Positions 15,990 through 24,009 of a stretch of DNA of 64,000 nt are shown here, piece after piece. The stretch's first letter is position 1. Every line of letters begins with the position of its first letter. Under the pieces are notes generated by a model. That model searched no databases and had not been told where the DNA came from. It saw only the letters and a list, made by a program, of their open reading frames with translations. A program made the position numbers and the translations under genes. This DNA comes from Thermoplasmata archaeon. Lineage in GTDB: Archaea > Thermoplasmatota > Thermoplasmata > Lutacidiplasmatales > UBA184. The DNA is taken from contig JAKIWS010000006.1 in NCBI GenBank assembly GCA_022749895.1, positions 1 through 64,000 on the forward strand, written 5' to 3'.

Positions 15990-16694
15990 ATGGTGGATTT
16001 CGCGCAGCCGGTCCTCGAGTCGATGGACCCGGTGTTCGTCTGGGGGGCGAACCGAACGGCCGTCGCGGTGGTGGCGTACGCTGTAGCGAACGATTTCGAC
16101 CGGCCGCTCATGTGGCTCGAGATCCGGGACCCGAACGGCGCGGCCGACGCGTACGCGTCGATGCTCGACCCGCTGGTCCCGGTGACCCGGCACTACCAAA
16201 CGAAGACGCCGGAAGAGCTCGCGCCCGAGACGGCGGCCGCCAATCTGGCGGCCTGGAGCCTGATCCGTTCGGACGAACCCACCGAGGAGGTGACGAAGCT
16301 CGTCAAGTTCCTCAGCCTCCCCCAGGCGGTACAGCAGCTCACCGCCGAGATGACCCCGGGTGGGGGCGAAGCCGTCCTGTTCGTCACGAACTCCGACCGC
16401 CTGGCGCCGATCTACCCCGAGGAGGTCGCGTCGACCCAGTCGTACGTTCAGGCGATCCGCCAGCAGTCGATCAAGCTCGTCGCCACGTTCGCCGGTGGCG
16501 AGCGGAAGGACCGGTTCGCTTACGAGCATGTCTTCCGGGTCGATGTTCCCGAACGTACCGACTGGCAGAGCGGGACGGTGACCTGCGAGCAGGGCGAAGC
16601 GCCGGTCGGAACGGCGGGGGCGACCCCCACCCGGCTCGCCGAGATCCACTGCGTTGCCCGCGTGCTCCGGCGCCTCGGGCACGCGACGACCTAG
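15990..16694 (+). CDS. Unknown protein, possible RecA/KaiC-like fold without Walker A
   Basis: 234 aa, not recognised as a named family. The order of elements (DPVFVWGANRTAVAVVAYA, then PLMWLEIRDP, a helical middle, and GEAVLFVTNSDRL) resembles a RecA/KaiC-type alpha/beta core, with VLFVTNSDRL in the place of Walker B, but the expected GxxxxGK[ST] P-loop is absent (WGANRTAVAV). If the fold is right it would bind no ATP in the usual way. A Cys-containing end (IHCVARVLRRLGH) follows. ATG 15990 is chosen from the TATA box; the upstream frame is not supported. It is convergent with pop5, sharing CTAG at the stops. Confidence 0.55.
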   Translation: MVDFAQPVLESMDPVFVWGANRTAVAVVAYAVANDFDRPLMWLEIRDPNGAADAYASMLDPLVPVTRHYQTKTPEELAPETAAANLAAWSLIRSDEPTEEVTKLVKFLSLPQAVQQLTAEMTPGGGEAVLFVTNSDRLAPIYPEEVASTQSYVQAIRQQSIKLVATFAGGERKDRFAYEHVFRVDVPERTDWQSGTVTCEQGEAPVGTAGATPTRLAEIHCVARVLRRLGHATT

Positions 16695-17071
16695 GTCGAA
16701 TCGATCGCCGGGCCGTCCCCGGTCCCTGAGGTCGTTCGCCCGCGGATCCACGCCTTTCCCTTGAGCAGCGTCCCCCAGGTCTTGGCGGTCGAAATGGTGA
16801 CCGGGGTTCCGGTCGGTCCCGGCATCGGGGCGTTCCAGGCACTCCGAGCGAGGCGGGCGACGCGATGGTTGACCTCCACGAGCGCTCGGCGACCTTCGAG
16901 CCGGATGAGACGTACTCGACCGGGCGACGAGGTCGCGGCGGCGAGCCGCTCTCCGAGCGCCCGCTCGAGCCAGCGGGGCGAGACGAAAGGTGCCCCCGCC
17001 ACCTCGATGCCGAGGTAGCGGGAGCGGTGGGTCAGGTTACCGGACGAGGTCGATGACTTCCTCGGACTCAC
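16691..17071 (-). CDS. rnp2: RNase P protein component 2 (Pop5)
   Basis: 126 aa. The sequence SRYLGIEVAG, then GRVRLIRLEGRRALVEVNHR, then STAKTWGTLLKGKAWI follows the Pop5/Rpp14 pattern of archaeal RNase P, which together with Rpp30 supports the catalytic RNA in 5' tRNA maturation. GTG 17071 lies inside the 3' end of ftsZ, a 35-bp overlap, so translation is probably coupled. The N-terminal 15 residues are not conserved-looking and the true start could be slightly further in. Its stop shares CTAG with the convergent gene. Confidence 0.8.
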   Translation of the reverse strand: MSPRKSSTSSGNLTHRSRYLGIEVAGAPFVSPRWLERALGERLAAATSSPGRVRLIRLEGRRALVEVNHRVARLARSAWNAPMPGPTGTPVTISTAKTWGTLLKGKAWIRGRTTSGTGDGPAIDST

Positions 17072-18170
17072 CGGCGGCGTAGCCTCCCTTCTGTCCGAGA
17101 AGGCTCACGGCACGGACCCCGGTGATGATCAACAGCACCTTGATGGTGTTCTCGAGCTCCGGGGTGTTCTCGACGGAGCAGCCCCAGATGATCCGGGCCC
17201 GCTTCGAGATCTTGCCGCCGACGAGCGCCGCGGCCTTCTCGGCCTCGCTGACGGTCATGGTAGGGCCCCCGATCACGCGGACGAGCGCGCCGGTAGCGTC
17301 CTTGAGCTCCACGTTCCCGAGCAGCGGGGAGGTGAGCGCCTCGGTCACGGCCTCCGTGACCCGGTCGGTGGCACTCTCGCTCTCGCCGAGCCCGATCAGC
17401 GCGACCCCGCCGTCCTTCATGACGGTCATGATGTCGGCGTAGTCCAGGTTGACGAGCCCCGGCCGCGTCACGATCTCCGTGATCCCCTTGATCCCGGTCA
17501 TGAGCACGGCGTCGGCGAGCTTGAACGCCGCATCGAGCGGCATCCTCGGGACGAGCTCCAAGAGCTTGTCGTTTTGGATGACGATCGTGGTGTCGCAGAC
17601 GCGCCGGAGCCGCTCGAGTCCGTCGCGGGCCTGCTCCATACGGACCGCCCCTTCGGCGGAGAACGGCAACGTGACGACGCCCATCGTGAGTGCGCCGGCC
17701 TCTTTCGCGAGTCGGGCGACAAGGTGGGCGGAACCGGTACCGGTGCCGCCGCCCATCCCCGCGGTGATGAAGACGATGTGACCGCCCTGCAGGAAGGCGC
17801 GCAGCTCTTCCTCGTTCTCGCGGGCCGCCTCTTCACCGATCTCCGGGCGGGCGCCCGCGCCGAGCCCCTTCGTCGCGCGTCGACCGATCAGGATCTTGCG
17901 CGGCGCATGGATGGTCAGGAGGTGCTTCGCGTCGGTGTTGATGGCGCACATCTCGGCGCCCTGGATCCCTTCCTCGACGCAGCGGTTGATCGTATTGGAG
18001 CCGCCGCCCCCGCATCCGACGATCCGGATGTTGACTTTCAGGGTCTCCGCAAGCTTCGCCAACTCCGCGTCGTCGGCGTTCGCGTACGCCGGGACGACCG
18101 GCTTTTTCTCGTCGACCAGGGCTTGGCTTTCCTGGTGCTTGGCGATCGCTTCCTGGATGATTGATTTCAT
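17037..18170 (-). CDS. ftsZ: Cell division protein FtsZ
   Basis: 377 aa. GTP-binding elements are intact: GCGGGGSNTINRC, the tubulin signature GMGGGTGTGSA, and the T7 loop region with LVNLDYADI. FtsZ polymerises into the division ring at mid-cell. ATG 18170 is preferred to the in-frame GTG at 18185 because the Shine-Dalgarno GAGGAAGG (about 18177-18184) lies inside the longer version and is well spaced from the ATG. A TATA box at 18238-18246 gives a leader of about 45 bases. It is followed by pop5 with overlapping frames. The N-terminal extension (QEAIAKHQESQAL) is typical of archaeal FtsZ1. Confidence 0.96.
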   Translation of the reverse strand: MKSIIQEAIAKHQESQALVDEKKPVVPAYANADDAELAKLAETLKVNIRIVGCGGGGSNTINRCVEEGIQGAEMCAINTDAKHLLTIHAPRKILIGRRATKGLGAGARPEIGEEAARENEEELRAFLQGGHIVFITAGMGGGTGTGSAHLVARLAKEAGALTMGVVTLPFSAEGAVRMEQARDGLERLRRVCDTTIVIQNDKLLELVPRMPLDAAFKLADAVLMTGIKGITEIVTRPGLVNLDYADIMTVMKDGGVALIGLGESESATDRVTEAVTEALTSPLLGNVELKDATGALVRVIGGPTMTVSEAEKAAALVGGKISKRARIIWGCSVENTPELENTIKVLLIITGVRAVSLLGQKGGYAAGESEEVIDLVR

Positions 18171-18185
18171 CGTTTCCTTCCTCAC

Positions 18186-18443
18186 CCGTTTGTCAGACGA
18201 GCGTCATACGCTCTGCTCACAGACTTTGAAACTCAGTACTTATACGTGTTGTTGGACGGGACCTTGAACCGGAACCATCGACCTGTCTCTGGACCAGACT
18301 GAACCGCATCCGCCTCGCTTTCTCCCAGTGAGTAACGACCCGCGGCCGAGTCTCCAACCTGAGTCTACGCGGTCGATTCGCGTCGGGTCGCGGCGGCATT
18401 TTTCACGGCCGGATCCCGCCCGATCGCGGCCGCGCCGACGGGG
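18186..18443. promoter_or_regulatory. ftsZ promoter region and cls 3' region
   Basis: About 260 bases without a gene. The minus-strand TATA box CGTATAAGT (18238-18246) drives ftsZ with an unusually long leader for this genome, including a Shine-Dalgarno. No convincing terminator hairpin for the cls operon was seen. Confidence 0.55.
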
Positions 18444-19886
18444 TCAGATGGCGGCCGAGAAAAGTCGCGAGATCGATTCCCGGAACTGGGTCAGACGGGA
18501 GCGATGCGCGTACGATTCCATCGTAATTTCGGTGCAGCGGGTCATGTCGTCCTCGAAGATGCGCCGATACGCCTCGCTCAACTTGGCGTCATAGATCACG
18601 GCGTTCGTCTCGAAATTCCACTTGAAGCTCCGCAGGTCCCAGTTCGCCGACCCGATCGAGGTCGCGAAGTCGTCCACGGTGGCCGTCTTGGCGTGGAGGA
18701 ATCCCGCGTCGTAGCTGAACCCTCGCACGCCGGCGCTGAGCAGCTCGCCGACGTAGGACAGCGAGGCCCAATGGACGAACGGGTGGTCCCCTCTGGTGGG
18801 GATCATGATCCGGACGTCGACGCCCGAGAGCGCGGCGAGACGCAGGGCGGTGAGGACGCTCGGGTCCGGAATGAAGTAGGGCGTCTGCAGGTAGAAGGTC
18901 CGCTTCGCGGAATTGACCATCTTCACGTACTGCTCGCGGGGCGGGTTGTTTGTCGTGTCCGGGCCCCCGCTCACGACCTGGATCGACGCGGTGCCGACGG
19001 GCGTCGACGGCCAGAAGTACGCCGGGCCCAATCCCAATCCCTCGCCGGTCGCGTAGTTCCAGTCGAGCACGAACCGGAGCTGCAAGGAGCGGACCGCCGC
19101 GCCCCGGATCCGGACGGCCGTATCGCGCCAGGCTCCGAGGGGACCCAGGCCGAGGTACTCGTTGCCGATATTGAAGCCCCCCACGAAGCCGACCGTCCCG
19201 TCGATCACGGCGATCTTCCGGTGATTGCGATAGTTCACGCGGAGGCCGATGGACGGAACCAAGGCCCGATAGAACCCGGAGACGCGGGCGCCGAGGGCGG
19301 TGAGGTGGCGGTAACGGAGGCGGGGGATGTTGTTCCCGAGGTCGTCGTAGAGCAGGCGAACCTCGACCCCTTCCCGGGCCTTCCGCTCGAGAGCCTGGAC
19401 CAGCCGCTCGCCGAGCGCGTCGTTCCGGAGGATGTAGTATTCGAGGTGGATGTGCTTCTTCGCGCCGTCGATCGCTTCGAACAGCGCGTCGAACTTGGCG
19501 GCGCCGCTCGTGAAGACGTCGACTTGGTTGCCGGCGGAGAGGAACGCCGCGCTGTTCGCCCACAGCATGCGGGCGAGGTCGGTGTCCGCGGCGAGGGTCC
19601 CGAGGGTCATCTCGGTCTCGTCCGGAACTCCGACCTCCTGACCCTTCCGCACGCGGTCCAGGACGGCCTGGTCACGGGTGGTCTTCAGCCGGAACTCTCG
19701 GGTCTTGAAGTACTTGAATCCGAACAGCAGGTAGATGACGAATCCTCCCACCGGGAAGATTAGGACCAGCAGCAACCAGGCGAGGACGCTCTGGGGTTCC
19801 CGGTTCTCGAAAAAGATCAACGCGAGGATCGTCGCGATGTCGATGAGCACGACCGACCAAGCGAACCAGAGGAGGAGCTCGATCAC
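18444..19886 (-). CDS. cls: Cardiolipin synthase, bacterial type
   Basis: 480 aa. Two N-terminal membrane helices (LLLWFAWSVVLIDIATILALIFF and SVLAWLLLVLIFPVGGFVIYLLFG) are followed by two phospholipase-D domains with HKD motifs: NHRKIAVIDGTVGFVGGFN and HAKTATVDDFATSIGSANWD. The family condenses two polyprenyl- or acyl-glycerophospholipids into cardiolipin at the membrane; in archaea the product would be an ether-lipid cardiolipin analogue. GTG 19886 overlaps the stop of the upstream hydrolase gene by 4 bases (GTGA), which fixes the start; the in-frame extension to 20423 is antisense-like. An active enzyme is expected since all HKD residues are kept. Confidence 0.94.
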   Translation of the reverse strand: MIELLLWFAWSVVLIDIATILALIFFENREPQSVLAWLLLVLIFPVGGFVIYLLFGFKYFKTREFRLKTTRDQAVLDRVRKGQEVGVPDETEMTLGTLAADTDLARMLWANSAAFLSAGNQVDVFTSGAAKFDALFEAIDGAKKHIHLEYYILRNDALGERLVQALERKAREGVEVRLLYDDLGNNIPRLRYRHLTALGARVSGFYRALVPSIGLRVNYRNHRKIAVIDGTVGFVGGFNIGNEYLGLGPLGAWRDTAVRIRGAAVRSLQLRFVLDWNYATGEGLGLGPAYFWPSTPVGTASIQVVSGGPDTTNNPPREQYVKMVNSAKRTFYLQTPYFIPDPSVLTALRLAALSGVDVRIMIPTRGDHPFVHWASLSYVGELLSAGVRGFSYDAGFLHAKTATVDDFATSIGSANWDLRSFKWNFETNAVIYDAKLSEAYRRIFEDDMTRCTEITMESYAHRSRLTQFRESISRLFSAAI

Positions 19887-20839
19887 GCGACCTTCCAATC
19901 GCCGACGTGCCCGCCGCCCGGGACCGGCGCCACGGTCGGAGCTCGGTCGGGGGTGAACGGCGCGCGATCGACCGCGGCCCCGAGGCGGAGGCTCTGGCCC
20001 TCCTCGAGGAGCGTGACGGTGGCGGGGCTGGCGAGACGGGCCGCCGCGTCGACCAGCGTCCGTCGGGCGCGGCCCGCGGGCTCGAACGAAGCCGGGAAGG
20101 TGTCGAAGTGGATCGGCAGCATCTGGGCGGCCCCCAACAGTCGGAACGCCCGAAGGGCCTCCTCCGCGTTCATGTGATTGCGCCGGAACCAGGGGAAGAC
20201 GGCCCCCGCGATGGGAAGGACCGCGAGGTCGAGCGCAAAGCGCCGGCCGATCTCGCGGAACATCGCTTCGTCGAACCCCGTGTCGGCCGCGAAATAGATG
20301 CAGCTCGGGCCGTCCAAGACGTACCCTTGGTAGCCGGAGGTGAAGACGAATGGAAGGCGGCCGCCGAAATGGCGGGACGGTACCGCCACGACCCGCCACC
20401 GACCGAGCGAGAGCCCCTCCCACGGACGGAGCACGCGAACGTCGGTGAAACCTCGCCAGCGCAACGCGGTCGCGACCCCCCAGGGCACGACGAGCGGATG
20501 GGTCCGGCCGATGCGCCGGAGCGAGGCGTAGTCGAGGTGGTCGTGGTGGGCGTGGGAGAGCACCACCCCACGAAGGCCCCGAAGCTCCTCCGGACGGAAG
20601 CCGGAAGGACGGGTCCGCTTCGTGAAGATCCGGGCGATCCGCCCGGAGAACACCGGGTCGGTGAGCAGCGTCTCCCCGCTCGCTTCGACGAGGAGGCTTG
20701 CGTGGCCCAGGTACGTGACCGTGGTGGGACCAGGAGCCCCCGGCGAGGCCGGTTCCCCCACCGCCCCGGGGGGTGAGGGAGTCCCGTCGGGCGACCCGGG
20801 AACTATCTGGGCAGGGGGGACTCCCCCGCGGGTCCTCAT
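19883..20839 (-). CDS. Metallo-beta-lactamase-fold hydrolase, NAPE-PLD-like
   Basis: 318 aa. An N-terminal Gly/Pro-rich linker of about 45 residues precedes the MBL fold starting VTYLGHASLLVEA. Metal ligands are in LSHAHHDHLDY; further ligands are in PSRHFGGR, YFAADTGFDE and MLPIHFDTFP. The pattern and the MNAEEALRAFRLLG segment match the N-acyl-phosphatidylethanolamine phospholipase D / UlaG-like branch. ATG 20839 has GGAG 6 bases upstream. Translational coupling to cardiolipin synthase suggests a shared role in membrane phospholipid turnover, but the substrate is unknown. No signal peptide; likely cytoplasmic or peripheral. Confidence 0.85.
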   Translation of the reverse strand: MRTRGGVPPAQIVPGSPDGTPSPPGAVGEPASPGAPGPTTVTYLGHASLLVEASGETLLTDPVFSGRIARIFTKRTRPSGFRPEELRGLRGVVLSHAHHDHLDYASLRRIGRTHPLVVPWGVATALRWRGFTDVRVLRPWEGLSLGRWRVVAVPSRHFGGRLPFVFTSGYQGYVLDGPSCIYFAADTGFDEAMFREIGRRFALDLAVLPIAGAVFPWFRRNHMNAEEALRAFRLLGAAQMLPIHFDTFPASFEPAGRARRTLVDAAARLASPATVTLLEEGQSLRLGAAVDRAPFTPDRAPTVAPVPGGGHVGDWKVA

Positions 20840-21073
20840 CCTATCTCCTCGTCGACCGGCGGCGCCCCATGGGCGCGCCGCCGAGCGCCGTGCACGCGGG
20901 ATCCCGAGTTCCGACATCTTTCGGGATCCTCCTTCGAATGTCCGGATCGGAGGGAGCTTAAGCTTCGGGTGTACGGTTCGGGCGCGACCCGGAATGCGCT
21001 CCAGGGTCGAAGCTTCTGAACGGATCGGACCGACGTCAAGGCCGCGGCCCCTCCCTCCCCGTGAGGGGAGCAC

Positions 21074-21895
21074 TCATGGGGAAAGGCTCGAAGCATTCGA
21101 ACGCGGGTCGGCCAACTCCGGCGGTAGCGATGGCGATGGATGCGCCCCCCGGGCTTGGCCCCCCCCGTGGGCCACGAACGCGGGGGCGACCAGCCCAAGC
21201 GCGGCGGCCGCGAAGATGGCGTAGGCGAGGGCGCTATCGGAGAACACGAGACCCATGAAGGGGGCGATGAAGACCAGCAACAGGAGCCCATAGAACACCG
21301 TGCCGGCGTACAGCCACGGCTCCCGGAACCGTCGACCGGTCAGCACGAGTCCGACCACGATGCCCAGCTGGCCCAGCCAAACGAGCCAAAAAGCGAAGAT
21401 GGCGGTGTAGCCCGCGAGCGGAGCGACGGTACGGAGGCAGGACAGGGTATGCGTCGGCGCTCCTCGGATGCACTCGAGGAGAGCGTCCGAGGACGTGAGG
21501 GCGACCGCGGTCGGGACGACGAGCAGCGCGTACCCGACGGTCCCGATGAGGCAGAGGATGGCCGCGGACCAGTACCGCGGCTCGAGCGTTCGGAAGGAGG
21601 CGAAACCGGTACGGAAGGCGAGCAAGGAGACGGCGAACAGGATGGCCCCGATTATCCCGAGCGTGGCCGTCGCCCGTACGAGCGTCGGCCCGAATCGGAG
21701 GAGATTGGCGGGACTGTAGGTTCCGAGCAGGAGCAAGGCCACGGGGGCCGCCAGGCCCGTCACTCCGGCGAGCAGGGCGAGCCCGGCCCCGGTCGTGATC
21801 CAACGGAGTCCTTTCGGGTCGGCGGGGACACGTTCGACAGGTCTCGGAGGCACCTCGATCCCGGGGGGTTCGACTCCCTCGGCAGGCTCTAGCAT
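21074..21895 (-). CDS. Multi-pass membrane protein, unknown function
   Basis: 273 aa with six predicted membrane helices, e.g. WITTGAGLALLAGVTGLAAP, ATLGIIGAILFAVSLLAF, AAILCLIGTVGYALLVVP and YAGTVFYGLLLLVFIAP. The N terminus is Pro/Glu-rich and the C terminus Ser/Pro-rich, both probably cytosolic or unstructured. Two Cys (LLECIRG, LSCLRT) lie in the same extramembrane loop and could form a disulfide. It somewhat resembles archaeal DUF973-type proteins, but I cannot assign it. ATG 21895. The gene stands alone between the cls operon and the small membrane protein gene, all on the minus strand. Confidence 0.7.
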   Translation of the reverse strand: MLEPAEGVEPPGIEVPPRPVERVPADPKGLRWITTGAGLALLAGVTGLAAPVALLLLGTYSPANLLRFGPTLVRATATLGIIGAILFAVSLLAFRTGFASFRTLEPRYWSAAILCLIGTVGYALLVVPTAVALTSSDALLECIRGAPTHTLSCLRTVAPLAGYTAIFAFWLVWLGQLGIVVGLVLTGRRFREPWLYAGTVFYGLLLLVFIAPFMGLVFSDSALAYAIFAAAALGLVAPAFVAHGGGQARGAHPSPSLPPELADPRSNASSLSP

Positions 21896-22093
21896 CGTGA
21901 CTCCGACCGCCTACGCCACTGGCCGAAGGGAACACCGTTCAACGCCCCGTCGAGGAGCCGTTGGGGGGGGACGAGACGCGAGGTGCCCGCCCACGCCTCG
22001 CACGCGCGGGCCGTGGTGCCGGTGCTCGCCCCGGCGGAGCGGGCTTGGGAGTACGCTTCCCGGGGTGCGGTCCGAGGTTGAGCGACGGATCGC

Positions 22094-22261
22094 TCAGCTC
22101 GTGACGAGGGAACGACGCGCCCCAGGACCAATCGCATACCACACCAGGATTCCCACGAGGATCAGGAGCAGGAGCACGAGAGGCCCGATGAAGAACAGGA
22201 GCACGATCGCGACAAGGAGGATCAGTACGGCCCCGGTCAACGAGATGGTATGTATTGCCAT
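22094..22261 (-). CDS. 55-residue membrane protein, leaderless
   Basis: A short frame from ATG 22261 encodes 55 aa consisting mainly of one or two tightly packed helices (VLILLVAIVLLFFIGPLVLL, then LILVGILVWYAIG) with a basic C terminus (PGARRSLVTS). A TATA box (22286-22292 on the minus strand, GATTATC) is centred exactly 27 bp upstream of the ATG, which predicts a leaderless mRNA and strongly supports a real gene. Function unknown; size and shape resemble small membrane stress or assembly proteins. Confidence 0.65.
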   Translation of the reverse strand: MAIHTISLTGAVLILLVAIVLLFFIGPLVLLLLILVGILVWYAIGPGARRSLVTS

Positions 22262-22285
22262 GGCAGGGCCGCTCGCGGCGATCGG

Positions 22286-22292
22286 GATAATC
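22286..22292 (-). promoter_or_regulatory. TATA box of the 55-residue membrane protein gene
   Basis: GATTATC on the minus strand, 27 bp before ATG 22261. Confidence 0.55.
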
Positions 22293-22385
22293 GTTCCCTC
22301 AATTCGGTTAAAGGCGGGGATGGACCACCTGCACCGAAGGCAGACCCACCTAGCCCGGCCCGGGAACTCCGGTCGACAACGGTCC

Positions 22386-22400
22386 GGATAAAGAACTAAA
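22386..22400 (+). promoter_or_regulatory. AT-rich TATA element of the receiver/HTH gene
   Basis: GATAAAGAACTAAA predicts transcription from about 22416, which would exclude ATG 22412 and favour ATG 22469 as the start. Confidence 0.5.
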
Positions 22401-22468
22401 AGGAATGGCGAATGCCGGGGGAGGTCGCGGCTGGCCGACCTAGGCGGGAGGGCCCGAGATCGAATTCT

Positions 22469-23527
22469 ATGCGGGTCTTGGTCGCGGACGACGATCCGGA
22501 GTTCCGGGAGGAGCTCGTAAGCCTGCTCGACGCTCACGGCCACGTCGCCCAGGGCGTCGCCTCGGCCGCCCTCGCCGTCCGTGCCTTGGAGAGCGAGGAG
22601 TTCGACGTCATGTTCGCGGACCTCAAGACCGGCCGCCAAGGCGGCCTCAAGCTCCTGACGGCCACCCGAGAGCGATGGCCCCGGCTTTTGGTGGTCATGC
22701 TCACCACGACCGCCACCGTGGAGACCGCCGTGCGGGCGCTCCAGCTGGGGGCCTTTGACTACCTCCGCAAGCCGGTCCGGCCTGAGCAGGTCGAGCGAGT
22801 CCTCGAGCTCATCCACCAGCAGCTCGCGCTGACCCGTGCCGGGGCGAAGCCCCTCGACCCAGTGCAGTACGCTCGAGCTCTCGCCGCCGAGGGAGGGTAC
22901 GAGGTGCTCCTCATCTCGCCGACGCCCGTGTTCCGGGCCATAGAGAAGGTCAGCCAACTCCCGTTGGACCCTGAGAATCCGTTCCTGATCCGCGCGGCGG
23001 TTGAGGACTTCGTGACGCCGAAAGATCGGGCGGCGGTCGTCCTGGCGGCGATCGAGCAGCTCCTTGCTCGTCATAGGGAAGAGGAGATCGCCGAGCTCCT
23101 CGAGGCGATTCGCGCGGTGTTGGTCGGAAAAGGGCCCCTCGCCGTGGGGTACGATCCGAACAAGATTACCGCGACCGGAGCGCTCGCGGTCCGGGCCTCG
23201 ATCGTGTCGGCCGATGCGCACACGACGCTAGAATCCCTATCAAATCCGATCCGCCGGCTTGTCCTCAACCGCTTGGCGGAGGGCTCCTGCACGTTCATGC
23301 AGGCGATGTCCGCCGCCCGGATCGACGACACATCGAAGATTGCGTTCCATCTCCGCAAGCTGACAGAGAGTGGCCTGGTCACCCATCTGGCCGGGGAGCG
23401 CTACCGCTTGACCCCGAGGGGACGCGGGGTGATCAAGATCCTGAGCTCGATCAACGATCTCGATTCGGGAAAGGGGAGCGGCAACCGAGTATTCCCGTCG
23501 AAAGTGCCGAAGGCCCCGGCGGCCTGA
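22469..23527 (+). CDS. Response regulator with C-terminal ArsR-like winged helix
   Basis: 352 aa. Residues 1-118 are a canonical receiver: MRVLVADDDPEF (acidic pair), phospho-acceptor Asp in MFADLKTG, Thr in VVMLTTTA, Lys in YLRKPVRP. Residues 125-245 are a middle domain of unclear type, perhaps DUF835-like. The C terminus is an ArsR-like winged helix (LSNPIRRLVLNRLAEGS, SKIAFHLRKLTESGLV). A phosphorelay would thus control transcription directly; no histidine kinase is adjacent. ATG 22469 is chosen because the receiver starts there and the TATA element predicts transcription after ATG 22412. The two secreted ice-binding-type genes lie downstream on the same strand. Confidence 0.83.
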   Translation: MRVLVADDDPEFREELVSLLDAHGHVAQGVASAALAVRALESEEFDVMFADLKTGRQGGLKLLTATRERWPRLLVVMLTTTATVETAVRALQLGAFDYLRKPVRPEQVERVLELIHQQLALTRAGAKPLDPVQYARALAAEGGYEVLLISPTPVFRAIEKVSQLPLDPENPFLIRAAVEDFVTPKDRAAVVLAAIEQLLARHREEEIAELLEAIRAVLVGKGPLAVGYDPNKITATGALAVRASIVSADAHTTLESLSNPIRRLVLNRLAEGSCTFMQAMSAARIDDTSKIAFHLRKLTESGLVTHLAGERYRLTPRGRGVIKILSSINDLDSGKGSGNRVFPSKVPKAPAA

Positions 23528-24009
23528 ACCTGCCATTCGACCGCGCCGCTCGGTCCCCCGGGCTGGGAAACGGTCGTAGCTTTCTTGTCCGGGGCGCAGC
23601 TCCGCCGAGGCAACCTCAGGACTCTCCGGAGGGCTCTAGGTCCCACTCCGAGGTCGATCGTCTCGGATTTCGACTGATCTCATCTCGAGCAAGGCAGATA
23701 TCCACGACGGGCCGACGCCCGCTGAGCAAGTGGTCCGGGGGACCGGCCGGCCGAGCGGGCGAGGGTCGGCGGCGAAGGGTGCGGCCGGAGCGGCTGAGCA
23801 GGCGCTACGAATCCTATCGGCCGAGAAACTCGTCTCCTCGGAGGGGGCGGCAGGGAAGCTCCTGGGCGAACGTCGGTTCTCCACGACGACGCGCGTCCCT
23901 TTCGAGCGTCACCGGAGGACTCGCGAAGCCCTTGATTCGATTCAAGGGAGGAACTACCCGCTCCCCCCGGTTCGCCGACTCGGGCCCAGCGCCCAAGGAA
24001 TCGAGAAAA
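23528..24009. other. Intergenic region with inverted repeat upstream of the ice-binding-type gene
   Basis: No convincing gene in 482 bases. At 23929-23948 there is a perfect inverted repeat, CCCTTGA and TCAAGGG arms around TTCGAT, about 60 bp before ATG 24010. It may be a regulator site or an RNA hairpin in the leader. No clear TATA box was found. Confidence 0.4.
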
